In this document: positions 1 to 7,597 of the stretch, piece after piece | Layout of the letters: each line of letters starts with the position of its first letter | How positions within the stretch are numbered: position 1 is the first letter of the stretch | NCBI GenBank assembly: GCA_003134655.1 | Contig: PLBY01000068.1 | Coordinates: 62,001 to 126,000 of the forward strand | DNA: 64,000 nucleotides | Origin: Acidobacteriaceae bacterium | Lineage (GTDB): Bacteria; Acidobacteriota; Terriglobia; Terriglobales; Acidobacteriaceae | Reading direction: 5' to 3' | The notes under the pieces: generated by a model | Told to the model about the DNA's origin: nothing | The model's database searches: none | What the model saw: only the letters and a program-made list of their open reading frames with translations | Program-made: the position numbers and the translations under genes

Positions 1-394
1 TTTCTCCGTTTGCGATTGCCCACTGGATGGGGGCGGCGCCACGATATTTCGGGAGCAACGAGGCGTGCAGGTTGATGTTGCCGAGCGGCGGGAGATCGAG
101 CATCCACTGCGGGATGATGCGGCCGTAGCCGACGACGATGATGGCGTCGGGCTTGAGAGCGGTGAGTTGGGTGCGGAATTCGTCGTTGGTCTTGATGCGG
201 TCGGGCTGGGTGATGGGAAGGTTCAGTTTGAGCGCGGATTCTTTGACGGGCGATTGAACGAGTTCGAGGCCACGTCCTTTGGGACGGTCGGGCTGAGTCA
301 CCACGAGATGAATGTGGAAGCCGGCATCGACCAACCTTTCGAGTGTGGGGACGGCGAAGCGGGGCGTGCCGCAAAAAATGAGATCCAAGGACAT
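1..394 (-). CDS. fmt: Methionyl-tRNA formyltransferase, N-terminal part (cut by window edge)
   Basis: The enzyme formylates Met-tRNAfMet in the cytoplasm for translation initiation. The visible 131 residues read MSLDLIFCGTPRFA at the start, then an LVVTQPDRPKGRG stretch, a VGYGRIIP stretch and an NINLHASLLPKYRGAAPIQW stretch. These are the formyl-tetrahydrofolate-binding and catalytic motifs (N-x-H, SLLPxYRGAAPI) of Fmt. The ATG at 394 starts exactly at the family motif; no good Shine-Dalgarno sequence precedes it. The C-terminal domain lies outside the window. The neighbour def removes the formyl group later, a standard pairing, although here a 375-base gap separates them. Confidence 0.95.
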   Translation of the reverse strand, partial: MSLDLIFCGTPRFAVPTLERLVDAGFHIHLVVTQPDRPKGRGLELVQSPVKESALKLNLPITQPDRIKTNDEFRTQLTALKPDAIIVVGYGRIIPQWMLDLPPLGNINLHASLLPKYRGAAPIQWAIANGE

Positions 395-480
395 TTTGTA
401 ATTTCGTAATTGTGCAATCGAAATCCGATACGACCACGGGGGCTGAACAGTTTGTTGAAAACTCTGCCCGTGCACCTCGG

Positions 481-634
481 GGGCTAAAGCCCTAACAGAA
501 AAGAAACGCTTTATCGCAGCGCTGAAAGCGCTGCGCCACTCAAAAGCGAGTTTTCAGCGAACAAAGCGAGTTCTCAGCAAACTGTGAAGCCCCACAATCT
601 GTCGATGCGCTTACGCGGCCCTTGAAAGGGCCGC
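481..634. repeat. Cluster of REP-like hairpins in the fmt-def gap
   Basis: The 395-769 gap has no gene but holds three perfect small hairpins: GGGCTAAAGCCC at 481-492, CAGCGCT-GAA-AGCGCTG at 517-533, and a 9-bp stem GCGGCCCTT/AAGGGCCGC with a GA loop at 615-634. Between the second and third lies an imperfect direct repeat of about 20 bases (AAAGCGAGTTYTCAGC) at roughly 543-585. The stem-plus-GAAA style matches intergenic repeats common in Acidobacteria. A related pair occurs at 3392-3444. Confidence 0.6.
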
Positions 635-769
635 TCTTCCACGGAGTGGTCGGTCTTCTCAGTTCGTTTCGCGGTAAGTCGTTTCGTGATCGCCACTCGA
701 AGCGGTCCTAAACTGCTCCATTACTAAATTTCTCAATTCCAATTTCCCAATTTCCCGATTCCACAATTT

Positions 770-1279
770 CTACCATTCTCCCGCCTTCATCATCTTGCGG
801 ATCTTGCGTTTCATCAGGTCGCGCTTGAGGGCACTGATGTGGCTGATGTAGAGCTTGCCGTTCAGGTGATCGGTTTCGTGCAGGAAGGCGCGGGCCAGCA
901 GCTCTTCTGCGGTTTTGTCGTAGACCTTACCGTGAACGTCCTGGGCGCGGATGGTGACTTTGTTGGGGCGCGTGACGTTCTCGCGGAAGTCGGGGATGCT
1001 AAGGCATCCTTCACTCTGGGTGTGGCGGCCCTCGGTGTGAATGATTTCGGGATTGATCAGGATGAGTTTGCCGTCGGGGTCTTCTTTGAAGGTGACGTCG
1101 ATGACGGCGATGCGGCGGCCGATGCCGATTTGCGGTGCGGCGAGGCCGACGCCGTGGGCGGCGTACATCGACTCGAACATGTCTTCGGTGAGCTTCTTGA
1201 GTTCTTCGTCGAAGACCGTTACGGTCTCGGAAGGCTTCTCGAGAACCGGGTTGCCGAATTTTACGATGGGATAGATCAT
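770..1279 (-). CDS. def: Peptide deformylase
   Basis: Removes the N-formyl group from nascent proteins using a metal ion. All three family motifs are present: GVGLAAPQIG at residues 43-52, EGCLSIP with metal ligand Cys92, and HETDHLNG with ligands His134 and His138 and catalytic Glu135. The 169-residue length is normal for type I enzymes. The start is the ATG reading MIYPIVKFGNP, 14 bases after the stop of aroC, so aroC and def are probably co-transcribed. Nothing is missing. Confidence 0.97.
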   Translation of the reverse strand: MIYPIVKFGNPVLEKPSETVTVFDEELKKLTEDMFESMYAAHGVGLAAPQIGIGRRIAVIDVTFKEDPDGKLILINPEIIHTEGRHTQSEGCLSIPDFRENVTRPNKVTIRAQDVHGKVYDKTAEELLARAFLHETDHLNGKLYISHISALKRDLMKRKIRKMMKAGEW

Positions 1280-1293
1280 CAGAAATTAGATTG

Positions 1294-2466
1294 TCAGTAA
1301 TTTTTCAATTGTTCGCAGTAGCCGTGGAAATTTCTTAGAGTCTCCACCATGGAATCGCCGCCGAACTTTTCCAGTGCGCAGCGAGCGAGCGTTAGCGCCA
1401 CCATCGCTTCGGCTGCGACGCCAGCCGCGGGAACGACACATACGTCCGAGCGCTCGTAAGCGGCCTTGACTGGCTCGCGCGTCGAAAAATCGACTGACTG
1501 CAATGGGCGGCGCAGCGTAGAAATCGGTTTTAGATAACCGCGAACGCGGATTTCCTGTCCGTTGGAAACGCCGCCTTCAATGCCTCCGGCGTTATTGCGG
1601 GTGCGGGAGAAAGCGGTGTAGCCGGAGCTGGCGGTGTAGCCGATTTCGTCGTGAACGGCGGAACCGGGAGCGAAAGCGGCGGCGACACCGGCGCCGATTT
1701 CCACGGCTTTGACCGCTTGCAGAGACATGACTGCGGCAGCGAGCAGTGCGTCGAGACGTTCGTCCCACTGGACGTAGGTGCCGAGGCCGGGCGGAACCTG
1801 ATGGGCTACGACCTCAAAAACTCCGCCGAGTGAATCCCCAGTCTTGAGGACTTTGTCGACTTCTTCCTTCATGCGCTGCTCGGCCTCTGGGTCAGCGCAA
1901 TTCAGCAAAACGTCCTCGCGACCGTGGAGTGCGAGAATCTTTTCCCACGGAACTTGATCCGGCAGGGAGACGGCGCCGGTCGTGACGACGTGACTGAGGA
2001 CCTCGATGCCGAGTTCGCGCAGGAAAAGTTTGGCGATCGCGCCCAGAGCAACGCGGGCGGCTGACTCGCGGGCCGAGGCACGCTCGAGCACGTAGCGAGC
2101 TTCCGGGAAGTTGTATTTCAGGGCTCCGGCAAGGTCGGCATGGCCGGGGCGGGGAGAGGCCACGCGTTTGTGCTTAGCGGGATCGCCTTCGCCCACAGGC
2201 AAAGATTCCTGCCAGTTTTTCCAATCCCGGTTTTCCAGTTGGACTGAGATGGGAGAGCCGATGGTCATCCCCTGACGCACGCCGGAGAGAATGTGGGCGG
2301 TGTCGCGCTCGATCTTCATGCGGCCGCCGCGGCCGTAGCCTTGTTGACGGCGCCATAGTTCCCGGTCGAGGAAGGTCTGGTCGATTTTCAGTCCGGCGGG
2401 CATGCCGGAAAGGAAGGCGACCAGAGCTTCGCCGTGGGACTCTCCCGCAGTGAAGTAACGCAGCAT
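1294..2466 (-). CDS. aroC: Chorismate synthase
   Basis: Converts 5-enolpyruvylshikimate-3-phosphate to chorismate with reduced FMN, the last step of the shikimate pathway. The chosen ATG at 2466 gives 390 residues beginning MLRYFTAGESHGEALVAF, which contains the first signature GESHG. Further signatures are RPGHADLAGALKY and, near the C-terminus, the ARESAARVALGA and GGIEGGVSNGQEI segments. The frame stays open for about 98 more codons upstream, but that part lacks family similarity and overlaps the promoter region of the divergent regulator, so it is excluded. def follows after 14 bases. Confidence 0.97.
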   Translation of the reverse strand: MLRYFTAGESHGEALVAFLSGMPAGLKIDQTFLDRELWRRQQGYGRGGRMKIERDTAHILSGVRQGMTIGSPISVQLENRDWKNWQESLPVGEGDPAKHKRVASPRPGHADLAGALKYNFPEARYVLERASARESAARVALGAIAKLFLRELGIEVLSHVVTTGAVSLPDQVPWEKILALHGREDVLLNCADPEAEQRMKEEVDKVLKTGDSLGGVFEVVAHQVPPGLGTYVQWDERLDALLAAAVMSLQAVKAVEIGAGVAAAFAPGSAVHDEIGYTASSGYTAFSRTRNNAGGIEGGVSNGQEIRVRGYLKPISTLRRPLQSVDFSTREPVKAAYERSDVCVVPAAGVAAEAMVALTLARCALEKFGGDSMVETLRNFHGYCEQLKNY

Positions 2467-2682
2467 AAACGCTCGATTGTACCTGATCGCGAGGGCGGAT
2501 CGGGGTTCCGAAGAGGGAATCAAGATCCCTGTATCCTTAAGAAAAGGAAGGGGAGGGACGATTTTCACGAGGAAAATGGAGGGGGCAGAGGTTACAATGA
2601 GGTAACGCCCGCTCCGTCTGGGTTCGAACCGAACCCGCGCTGCATCGCAAATTTCTCTGGCCACGAAGAAGGAGTTGCCCCT

Positions 2683-3366
2683 GTGTGTCCCCCCGCACAG
2701 ATACAACGCGAAGATTTTTTTGGCGATAAGGAAATTCGTTGTCTTCTGGTGCACGACCACGTCTTACTGCGCCAGGGATTGCGTCGATTGCTTGAGGACG
2801 AACCGGATATGGAAGTGGTGGCGGAGGCAGGGAATGCCGCCGAAGCGCTGCGCAAAGTATTCGAGCACCGTCCTGAGATCGTAATCACCGATGCGCACAT
2901 CTTCGAGTGTACGGCCGATCAAGCCGAATGGCTGATCCTGCGGGAGTGTCCGTCGAGCAGGGTGCTGTTCCTGACGACTCACGAGGGCGACGACTTAGTG
3001 CGAAAAGCGCGAGCGGACGCGTCCAGCTGCGTGGTACGGCACACTTCCGCGGAAGAACTGGTGCAGATGGTGAGAAGGACTCACGGCGCTCCGAAACTTG
3101 GGGTGATGGAAAGACGCGGGGCGGAATGGCCGTCGGAAGAACTGCTTCCGCGAAGGCGGGTGCTGACGGCGCGAGAACGCGAGGTATTGAAGTTGCTGGC
3201 CGAGGGCAGGACGGTGCGTTCAGCAGCCGATGTCCTGGGACTCAGCATGAAGACGGTGGATGCGCACAAGTTCAACCTGATGCGGAAGTTGGGGATCCAC
3301 AATAAGGCGGAACTGGTGATGTGGGCGATTCAGAAGAGAGTCGTGAAGTTACCCGCGAATTTCTAG
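2683..3366 (+). CDS. LuxR/NarL-type response regulator with degenerate receiver
   Basis: A 227-residue DNA-binding response regulator. The GTG start at 2683 has a GGAG ribosome site at 2671-2674, while the frame extends upstream without homology. The N-terminal receiver (about 15-130) keeps the phosphoacceptor-like aspartate in EIVITDAHI. The usual acidic pair is reduced to HD in LLVHDHVLL, and the conserved lysine near CVVRHTS appears replaced. The C-terminal LuxR helix-turn-helix (about 160-220) is complete: LTAREREVLKLLAEG, then GLSMKTVDAHKFNLMRKLGI. It is divergent from aroC with no adjacent kinase, so its signal is unknown. The altered receiver suggests weak or phosphorylation-independent control (inference). 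Confidence 0.85.
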   Translation: MCPPAQIQREDFFGDKEIRCLLVHDHVLLRQGLRRLLEDEPDMEVVAEAGNAAEALRKVFEHRPEIVITDAHIFECTADQAEWLILRECPSSRVLFLTTHEGDDLVRKARADASSCVVRHTSAEELVQMVRRTHGAPKLGVMERRGAEWPSEELLPRRRVLTAREREVLKLLAEGRTVRSAADVLGLSMKTVDAHKFNLMRKLGIHNKAELVMWAIQKRVVKLPANF

Positions 3367-3391
3367 AGGGTAGCGATCCGCTACCTGTGCC

Positions 3392-3444
3392 GTCCCTCCG
3401 GGACTGGCTTCTTTCCTTCGGTTCCTACCCAGCGCTGGAAGCGC
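3392..3444. repeat. REP-like hairpin pair
   Basis: Two short perfect hairpins lie in the gap between the response regulator and the minus-strand dehalogenase: GTCCC-TCC-GGGAC at 3392-3404 and GCGCT-GGA-AGCGC at 3432-3444. They resemble the hairpins at 481-634 in size and in the GCGCT-GAA-AGCGC theme. They sit between convergent genes and could also act as transcription attenuators, but no T-run follows. Confidence 0.45.
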
Positions 3445-3481
3445 GGGGCTACTATATCCCGCTCCTCTTGGGCTCGGTCGC

Positions 3482-4177
3482 CTATTCGACCGCGGCTGAG
3501 GCGAGTTCTGCGAGGCTCGAGACGATGAGGTCGGGTTTGGCTTCCGCGGCTTTCACGGCACCGACGCCGGGGCGGGCTGAAGGACGGTTCACCCATACGG
3601 TGGCGAGGCCGAGGGCCTGCGCGGGAATTACGTCGTGGTAGATGCTTTGGCCCACGTGCAGGACGCGATGGGCGGGAGCATTGATGCGATTCAGGGCCAG
3701 CTCGAACAGCTTCAGTGACGGTTTGTAGGCCTGGGCTTGCTGTGCGGTGATGACTTCATCGAATTCAACTTCCAGTTTGGGGCGCGTGTTGGCGAAGAGG
3801 TCATCGTCCACGTTGGAGAGGATGGCAAGGCGAAAACGAGATTTGAGTTGGCGGAGAGCGGCGACTGTGTCAGGCCAGGGCTTCCAGGTGGAAAGAGAGT
3901 CAGGTAGTGAGCGTACTTCTTCAGCCGTTGGCGTGAATCGAAGCTCGGCTCCGAACTGGCGGACGACCGATTCCAAGACCTCGCGGTAGGGACGAAACGC
4001 GCCCTCCTCGGAACGCAGCTCAAAGTCTCCGTAGAGCTTGAGCAAAGCGGCGTCATCGATATGTTTCCCGTGAGCGGAGAGAATGCGGCGCAGTATAGGG
4101 AGAATGCCGGCTTCCCAGTTGATGAGGGTGCCGTAGCAGTCGAAGGTCAGGATTTCGTAGCGGGTGAAGTCGAGCAT
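3482..4177 (-). CDS. HAD-superfamily hydrolase, type II haloacid dehalogenase-like
   Basis: A 231-residue haloacid dehalogenase-fold hydrolase. The nucleophile motif is FDCYGTLINWEAG (Asp14 in LTFDCYGTL), followed by the motif II serine in LAILSNVDDD and the motif III lysine in AYKPSLKLFELAL. The acidic motif IV is replaced by LHVGQSIYHDVIPA. This matches the L-2-haloacid dehalogenase subfamily, but many members act on phosphate esters, so the substrate cannot be stated. The gene ends 30 bases after the YhaM-like gene starts its run in the same direction and may be the last gene of that transcript. Confidence 0.85.
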   Translation of the reverse strand: MLDFTRYEILTFDCYGTLINWEAGILPILRRILSAHGKHIDDAALLKLYGDFELRSEEGAFRPYREVLESVVRQFGAELRFTPTAEEVRSLPDSLSTWKPWPDTVAALRQLKSRFRLAILSNVDDDLFANTRPKLEVEFDEVITAQQAQAYKPSLKLFELALNRINAPAHRVLHVGQSIYHDVIPAQALGLATVWVNRPSARPGVGAVKAAEAKPDLIVSSLAELASAAVE

Positions 4178-4207
4178 GGTTCGGGCCGGTCCTGCCGGTT
4201 GAGTACT

Positions 4208-5278
4208 TTAACGCCGAGGCTCGATACCGGGCAAGGCGGGAGTGGGGTCGGGAGTCTCGTCGAGTTCGGCGTCGCGAGTCGCGGCGGGATCTTCCGGCGG
4301 TGAAGCTTTTTTCGGAGCCAGAAACTTTTCAGTGTTGAGGAGCGGGCGGCCGAGGGAGGAGTTGTAGCTGGTCCAGGGGGTATCGAGGCCGGATTCGCGC
4401 TCGAACTGGGCGCGCATGGCTTCCATCTTGGAGTCGAGGTCGTCGAGATAGTGCAGCATGAGGGCTTCGGGGAACATGGGCAGCTTCGGAGAGCCGAAGT
4501 CATACTGGCCGTGATGGCTGATGATGAGGTGCTCGATCATGGTCTTGAGTTCCTCTGGGAACCCAGGTTGCAGGGCGAGCTTGGCCTGCAACATTTCCAG
4601 TTCGATGATCATGTGGCCGAGGAGTTGGCCCTTGGTGGTGTAGGAGAACGAGCGGTTGTAGGTGAGTTCGTGAATCTTGCCGATGTCGTGCAGAAATGCG
4701 CCGGTGAGAAGCAGGTCGCGGTTAATCTGGGGATAGTTCTGACACATGAGATCGCAAGAACGGAACAGAGAGACGACGTGATCGAGCAGGCCGCCGATGT
4801 AGGCGTGATGCAGGGTTTTGGCTGCGGGAGCGTTGCGGTAGGGGGCAGCGATTTCAGGGTCGGCCATGAAGGCCTGGACGAGCGACTTCAGATGCGGATT
4901 CTGAAATGAAGAAATGAAGTTGGTGAGGGTCAGCCAGAGTTGGTCAACGTCCTTGGTGGTCTTGGGAAGGTAATCCGCGAAGTCGATTTCAGATTCGCCC
5001 AGCTTGCGAAGCTTGTGGACGGTGAGCTGAAAACGGTTCTTGTACTTGTTGATGAGGCCCTTGATCTTGAGGAAGTCATCCTGTTCGAAGGCGTCGAGGA
5101 CCTCTTCGACGTTGTCCCACATTTTGGCTTCGAGCTGGCCGCTGCGGTCCCCGAGAGTGAGAGCCAGGTAAGGCTCGCCGGTTTTCTTGGGCTTGATCTG
5201 TTTGCCGACGACGACGAAGCTCGAGGTGATGACCTTGTTTTCGTGGCGCGCGCAATCGCCGATGTAGAAGTCTTTCAT
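4208..5278 (-). CDS. YhaM-type 3'-5' exoribonuclease (OB fold plus HD domain)
   Basis: A 356-residue protein with an N-terminal nucleic-acid-binding OB fold (about 10-95, containing PYLALTLGDRSGQLEAKMW) and a central HD domain (about 150-310). Metal-binding HD motifs are visible in HHAYIGGLLDHVVSLF, LLTGAFLHDIGKIHEL and LIISHHGQYDFGSPK. This order is that of the YhaM/CBF1 family of 3'-5' exoribonucleases acting in RNA turnover. The last 50 residues are acidic and proline-rich and probably disordered. The start ATG precedes KDFYIGDC, the usual family start. Confidence 0.88.
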   Translation of the reverse strand: MKDFYIGDCARHENKVITSSFVVVGKQIKPKKTGEPYLALTLGDRSGQLEAKMWDNVEEVLDAFEQDDFLKIKGLINKYKNRFQLTVHKLRKLGESEIDFADYLPKTTKDVDQLWLTLTNFISSFQNPHLKSLVQAFMADPEIAAPYRNAPAAKTLHHAYIGGLLDHVVSLFRSCDLMCQNYPQINRDLLLTGAFLHDIGKIHELTYNRSFSYTTKGQLLGHMIIELEMLQAKLALQPGFPEELKTMIEHLIISHHGQYDFGSPKLPMFPEALMLHYLDDLDSKMEAMRAQFERESGLDTPWTSYNSSLGRPLLNTEKFLAPKKASPPEDPAATRDAELDETPDPTPALPGIEPRR

Positions 5279-5328
5279 CGTCGTCAGAGTATGGCTGTCT
5301 GAGTATAAAGCACGCGCCCCAGGCAGGA

Positions 5329-6612
5329 TCAGAGGAAGCCTAGCTTCTTATGTTTCTTCTTGCCGAGTTTCTTGGCAGCGGATTCCTTGGCGTCGGCGGT
5401 TTCGATCGGCTGGGTCTGGTTAGGGCTCATTCCAGTATCGGTGTAGCCATCCGCGTACTTGATGTAGGCATCTTCCCGCAGCTTGGTGAGGTAGGCGCGG
5501 AGCGCGGGCTGCAGTTTCTCGTAGTAGAGAGCGTCCTGAATATGTGGAAGAGCGTCCTTCAGAGGAGGGATGCCGGCTTGCTGGTGCTCGACGACCTTCA
5601 GGATCACGTATCCCTGCTTGGTCTGGATGACGTCGGTGACTTCGCCAGCCTTCAACGCAAAGGTCTTGTCCTCGATGGGTTTGGCAAGCTTGCCGCGCTC
5701 GAAGGTGCCCAAGTTCCCGCCGTCGGCGGCCGAGGGGCCGCCTGAATACTTCTTGGCAATGTCCTCGAAGGTGGCGCCGTCGTGAATCTGCTTGAGCAGA
5801 TCGTTGGCCTTGGCTTCGGCAGCGCTTAGGGCGGCGGCCTCTGCGGCCTGACGAGCTGCGTCATCGGCTGGCGGAGCATTCGGCGTAGTGGCCGCGGGTG
5901 TGCTGGAGTCCGTGGACGCTGGGGTGGTTGTTGGAGGCGCGGCAGGAGGAGGCACCGAGCCGGGGGTTGGCGCAGCGGTTTTGGGCGCGACCAGAATCTC
6001 ACTGAGGCGGATGTATTCCGGCTGTTCCATCTCGGCCTTGTGGTCGTCGTAGAACTTCTGGATCTCTTCTTTGCTGACGGCAAGGTGGCTGCTGACTTCC
6101 TCGCCAATCACCTTCTGAGTGATGATCTGGTTGCGCTTGTTCTGCTTGAAGTCTTCCCAAGAGATGCCCTGCTTGACCGCTTCCTTTTCCAGATCCTCCA
6201 TGGAGTCGAGCTTCATCTCCTTGCGCATCTTATCGAGGTCTTTGATCAGGTCGGTGTCGCCGGTGATGCCGAGGTCTTTGCCTTTGTCGAGGAGGAGCTG
6301 CTGATCGACGAGATCGCGGAGGATGTCTTTTTCACGCTCGGCGTAGAGCTTGTCGGGATCTTTGGAATTTTGCTGTTTCACTTCGTCCCGGAGCTGGTCC
6401 TTGCTGCGCTCAAACTCCGACTTCGTGATGATCTGGTTGTTGACGCGGGTAATGATTTCTTCGACGGTTTGTCCAGAAGATTGAACGGCTGGTGCGGGAG
6501 CCGGAGCGGGAGCCTTTTGTGCGGCTGGTGCGGCAGGCTGTCCGGCGGTTTGTCCGGCCGCCAGAGCGGGCAGACAAGCAGAAGCAATCAAAAGCAGGCA
6601 AAGTTTCTTCAT
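5329..6612 (-). CDS. SurA/PrsA-like periplasmic peptidyl-prolyl isomerase
   Basis: A 427-residue secreted foldase. Residues 1-20 form a signal peptide (MKKLCLLLIASACLPALAAG). A SurA-N-like helical chaperone region follows (about 50-190, from VEEIITRVNNQIITKSE), then one parvulin domain (about 200-350, ending GYVILKVVEHQ). The parvulin domain is interrupted by a roughly 55-residue Pro/Thr/Ala-rich insertion after RLSEILVAPK, which is unusual. The last 15 residues are lysine-rich. It probably escorts outer-membrane proteins, as in other diderm bacteria. The gene lies between SpoIIE and YhaM-like genes on the same strand. Confidence 0.88.
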   Translation of the reverse strand: MKKLCLLLIASACLPALAAGQTAGQPAAPAAQKAPAPAPAPAVQSSGQTVEEIITRVNNQIITKSEFERSKDQLRDEVKQQNSKDPDKLYAEREKDILRDLVDQQLLLDKGKDLGITGDTDLIKDLDKMRKEMKLDSMEDLEKEAVKQGISWEDFKQNKRNQIITQKVIGEEVSSHLAVSKEEIQKFYDDHKAEMEQPEYIRLSEILVAPKTAAPTPGSVPPPAAPPTTTPASTDSSTPAATTPNAPPADDAARQAAEAAALSAAEAKANDLLKQIHDGATFEDIAKKYSGGPSAADGGNLGTFERGKLAKPIEDKTFALKAGEVTDVIQTKQGYVILKVVEHQQAGIPPLKDALPHIQDALYYEKLQPALRAYLTKLREDAYIKYADGYTDTGMSPNQTQPIETADAKESAAKKLGKKKHKKLGFL

Positions 6613-6758
6613 AGGATGTACGGGGCCGCCACGCTTCCTGGGCTTGCGGGCAAAAGAGTGGGTTCAGGCCGATAGGGTATTTTACTCCTTCGGAGCGATC
6701 CCGTAGCACAGCCCTTTGATTTGACGCAGTACCGAGCGGAAAAGTTGGCCGCGCCGAA

Positions 6759-7568
6759 TCAGGCGTTTCGTATCAAAGCGAGGGCAGTGCGGTCGTCGCA
6801 GAGCGGCGAATCGCCGCTGAACTCGCCCGCGGCCTTCAAGATAGAGGCGCAGAGTTCCGGGGTGCTGCTGGCTGGGGCCGACTGGAGAAGCTGTTTGATG
6901 GCCGCCAGGCCGAATTCCTCGCCGCGCTTTTCGTGATGGCCCTCGCACTCTACCACTCCCCGGGATACGAGCAGGAGAGCGGCGCTTTTCTCCAAGCCGA
7001 CGGTGGGAGCATCGGAGGTGGCATGGGAAAAGAGTCCGAGAGGCAAACCTCCGGAAGTGAGTTCAGTGATTCCCTTGCCGTCGCGGAGAAGCCCGGGAGT
7101 ATGTCCGGCATTGGTGTAGCAGAGGGTACCGAACTTCTCGTGGTAGCAGCCGATAAAGGCCGGGCAGGAGCGGACACCGCTGGAGGTCTCAATGATGGCG
7201 CGATTGATGCGAAGGCTGAGCTCGGTCATGGCCTCGGATTCGTTGATGTCGGGGCGCGAGAAGAGTTCCGTCCCAAACTCCCGGAAGATTTCCTGTGCTG
7301 CGGCGAGGATGCCTCGGTTACCCTCGCGGCGCCCGGCAACATCGAGCAGACCAAACAGAACCCGCTCAGGGCTCACGCGGACGGAGTCATAGAAATCTCC
7401 AGCAACGCGTTTGCCCACAAAGACGGCGGCAATGTTAGCCCCCTCGATTATGGGAAATACGGTCGGAACGGGCTCGACCGTGGCTGCAGCAGAGACGCGC
7501 GAGTGAAAGAGGGAACGCATGAAGAGCAGGCCCCAAGCGAAGCTAGCACAGGAACGAGAGGGGAGCAA
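6759..7568 (-). CDS. SpoIIE-type PP2C serine/threonine phosphatase
   Basis: A 269-residue protein with a SpoIIE/RsbU-like PP2C phosphatase domain over residues 45-269. Metal-binding acidic motifs are visible: RVAGDFYDSVRV, LFGLLDVAGRREG, LCYTNAGHTPGLL and the C-terminal CDDRTALALIR. Such enzymes dephosphorylate anti-anti-sigma factors in partner-switching stress pathways. No sensory domain, anti-sigma or anti-anti-sigma gene lies nearby. The frame opens with a TTG at 7568. An ATG at 7520 (MRSLFHSRVSA) is an equally plausible start, since neither has a clear ribosome site. The N-terminus is weakly hydrophobic and may be a membrane anchor. Confidence 0.85.
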   Translation of the reverse strand: MLPSRSCASFAWGLLFMRSLFHSRVSAAATVEPVPTVFPIIEGANIAAVFVGKRVAGDFYDSVRVSPERVLFGLLDVAGRREGNRGILAAAQEIFREFGTELFSRPDINESEAMTELSLRINRAIIETSSGVRSCPAFIGCYHEKFGTLCYTNAGHTPGLLRDGKGITELTSGGLPLGLFSHATSDAPTVGLEKSAALLLVSRGVVECEGHHEKRGEEFGLAAIKQLLQSAPASSTPELCASILKAAGEFSGDSPLCDDRTALALIRNA

Positions 7569-7597
7569 ACGGAAGGAACGAATCGGGGCAATCGGAA

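Noticed and set aside
2467-2760. 98-codon upstream extension of the chorismate synthase frame
   Set aside because: The family N-terminus (MLRYFTAGESHG) starts exactly at 2466; the extension overlaps the divergent regulator's start region and has no similarity.
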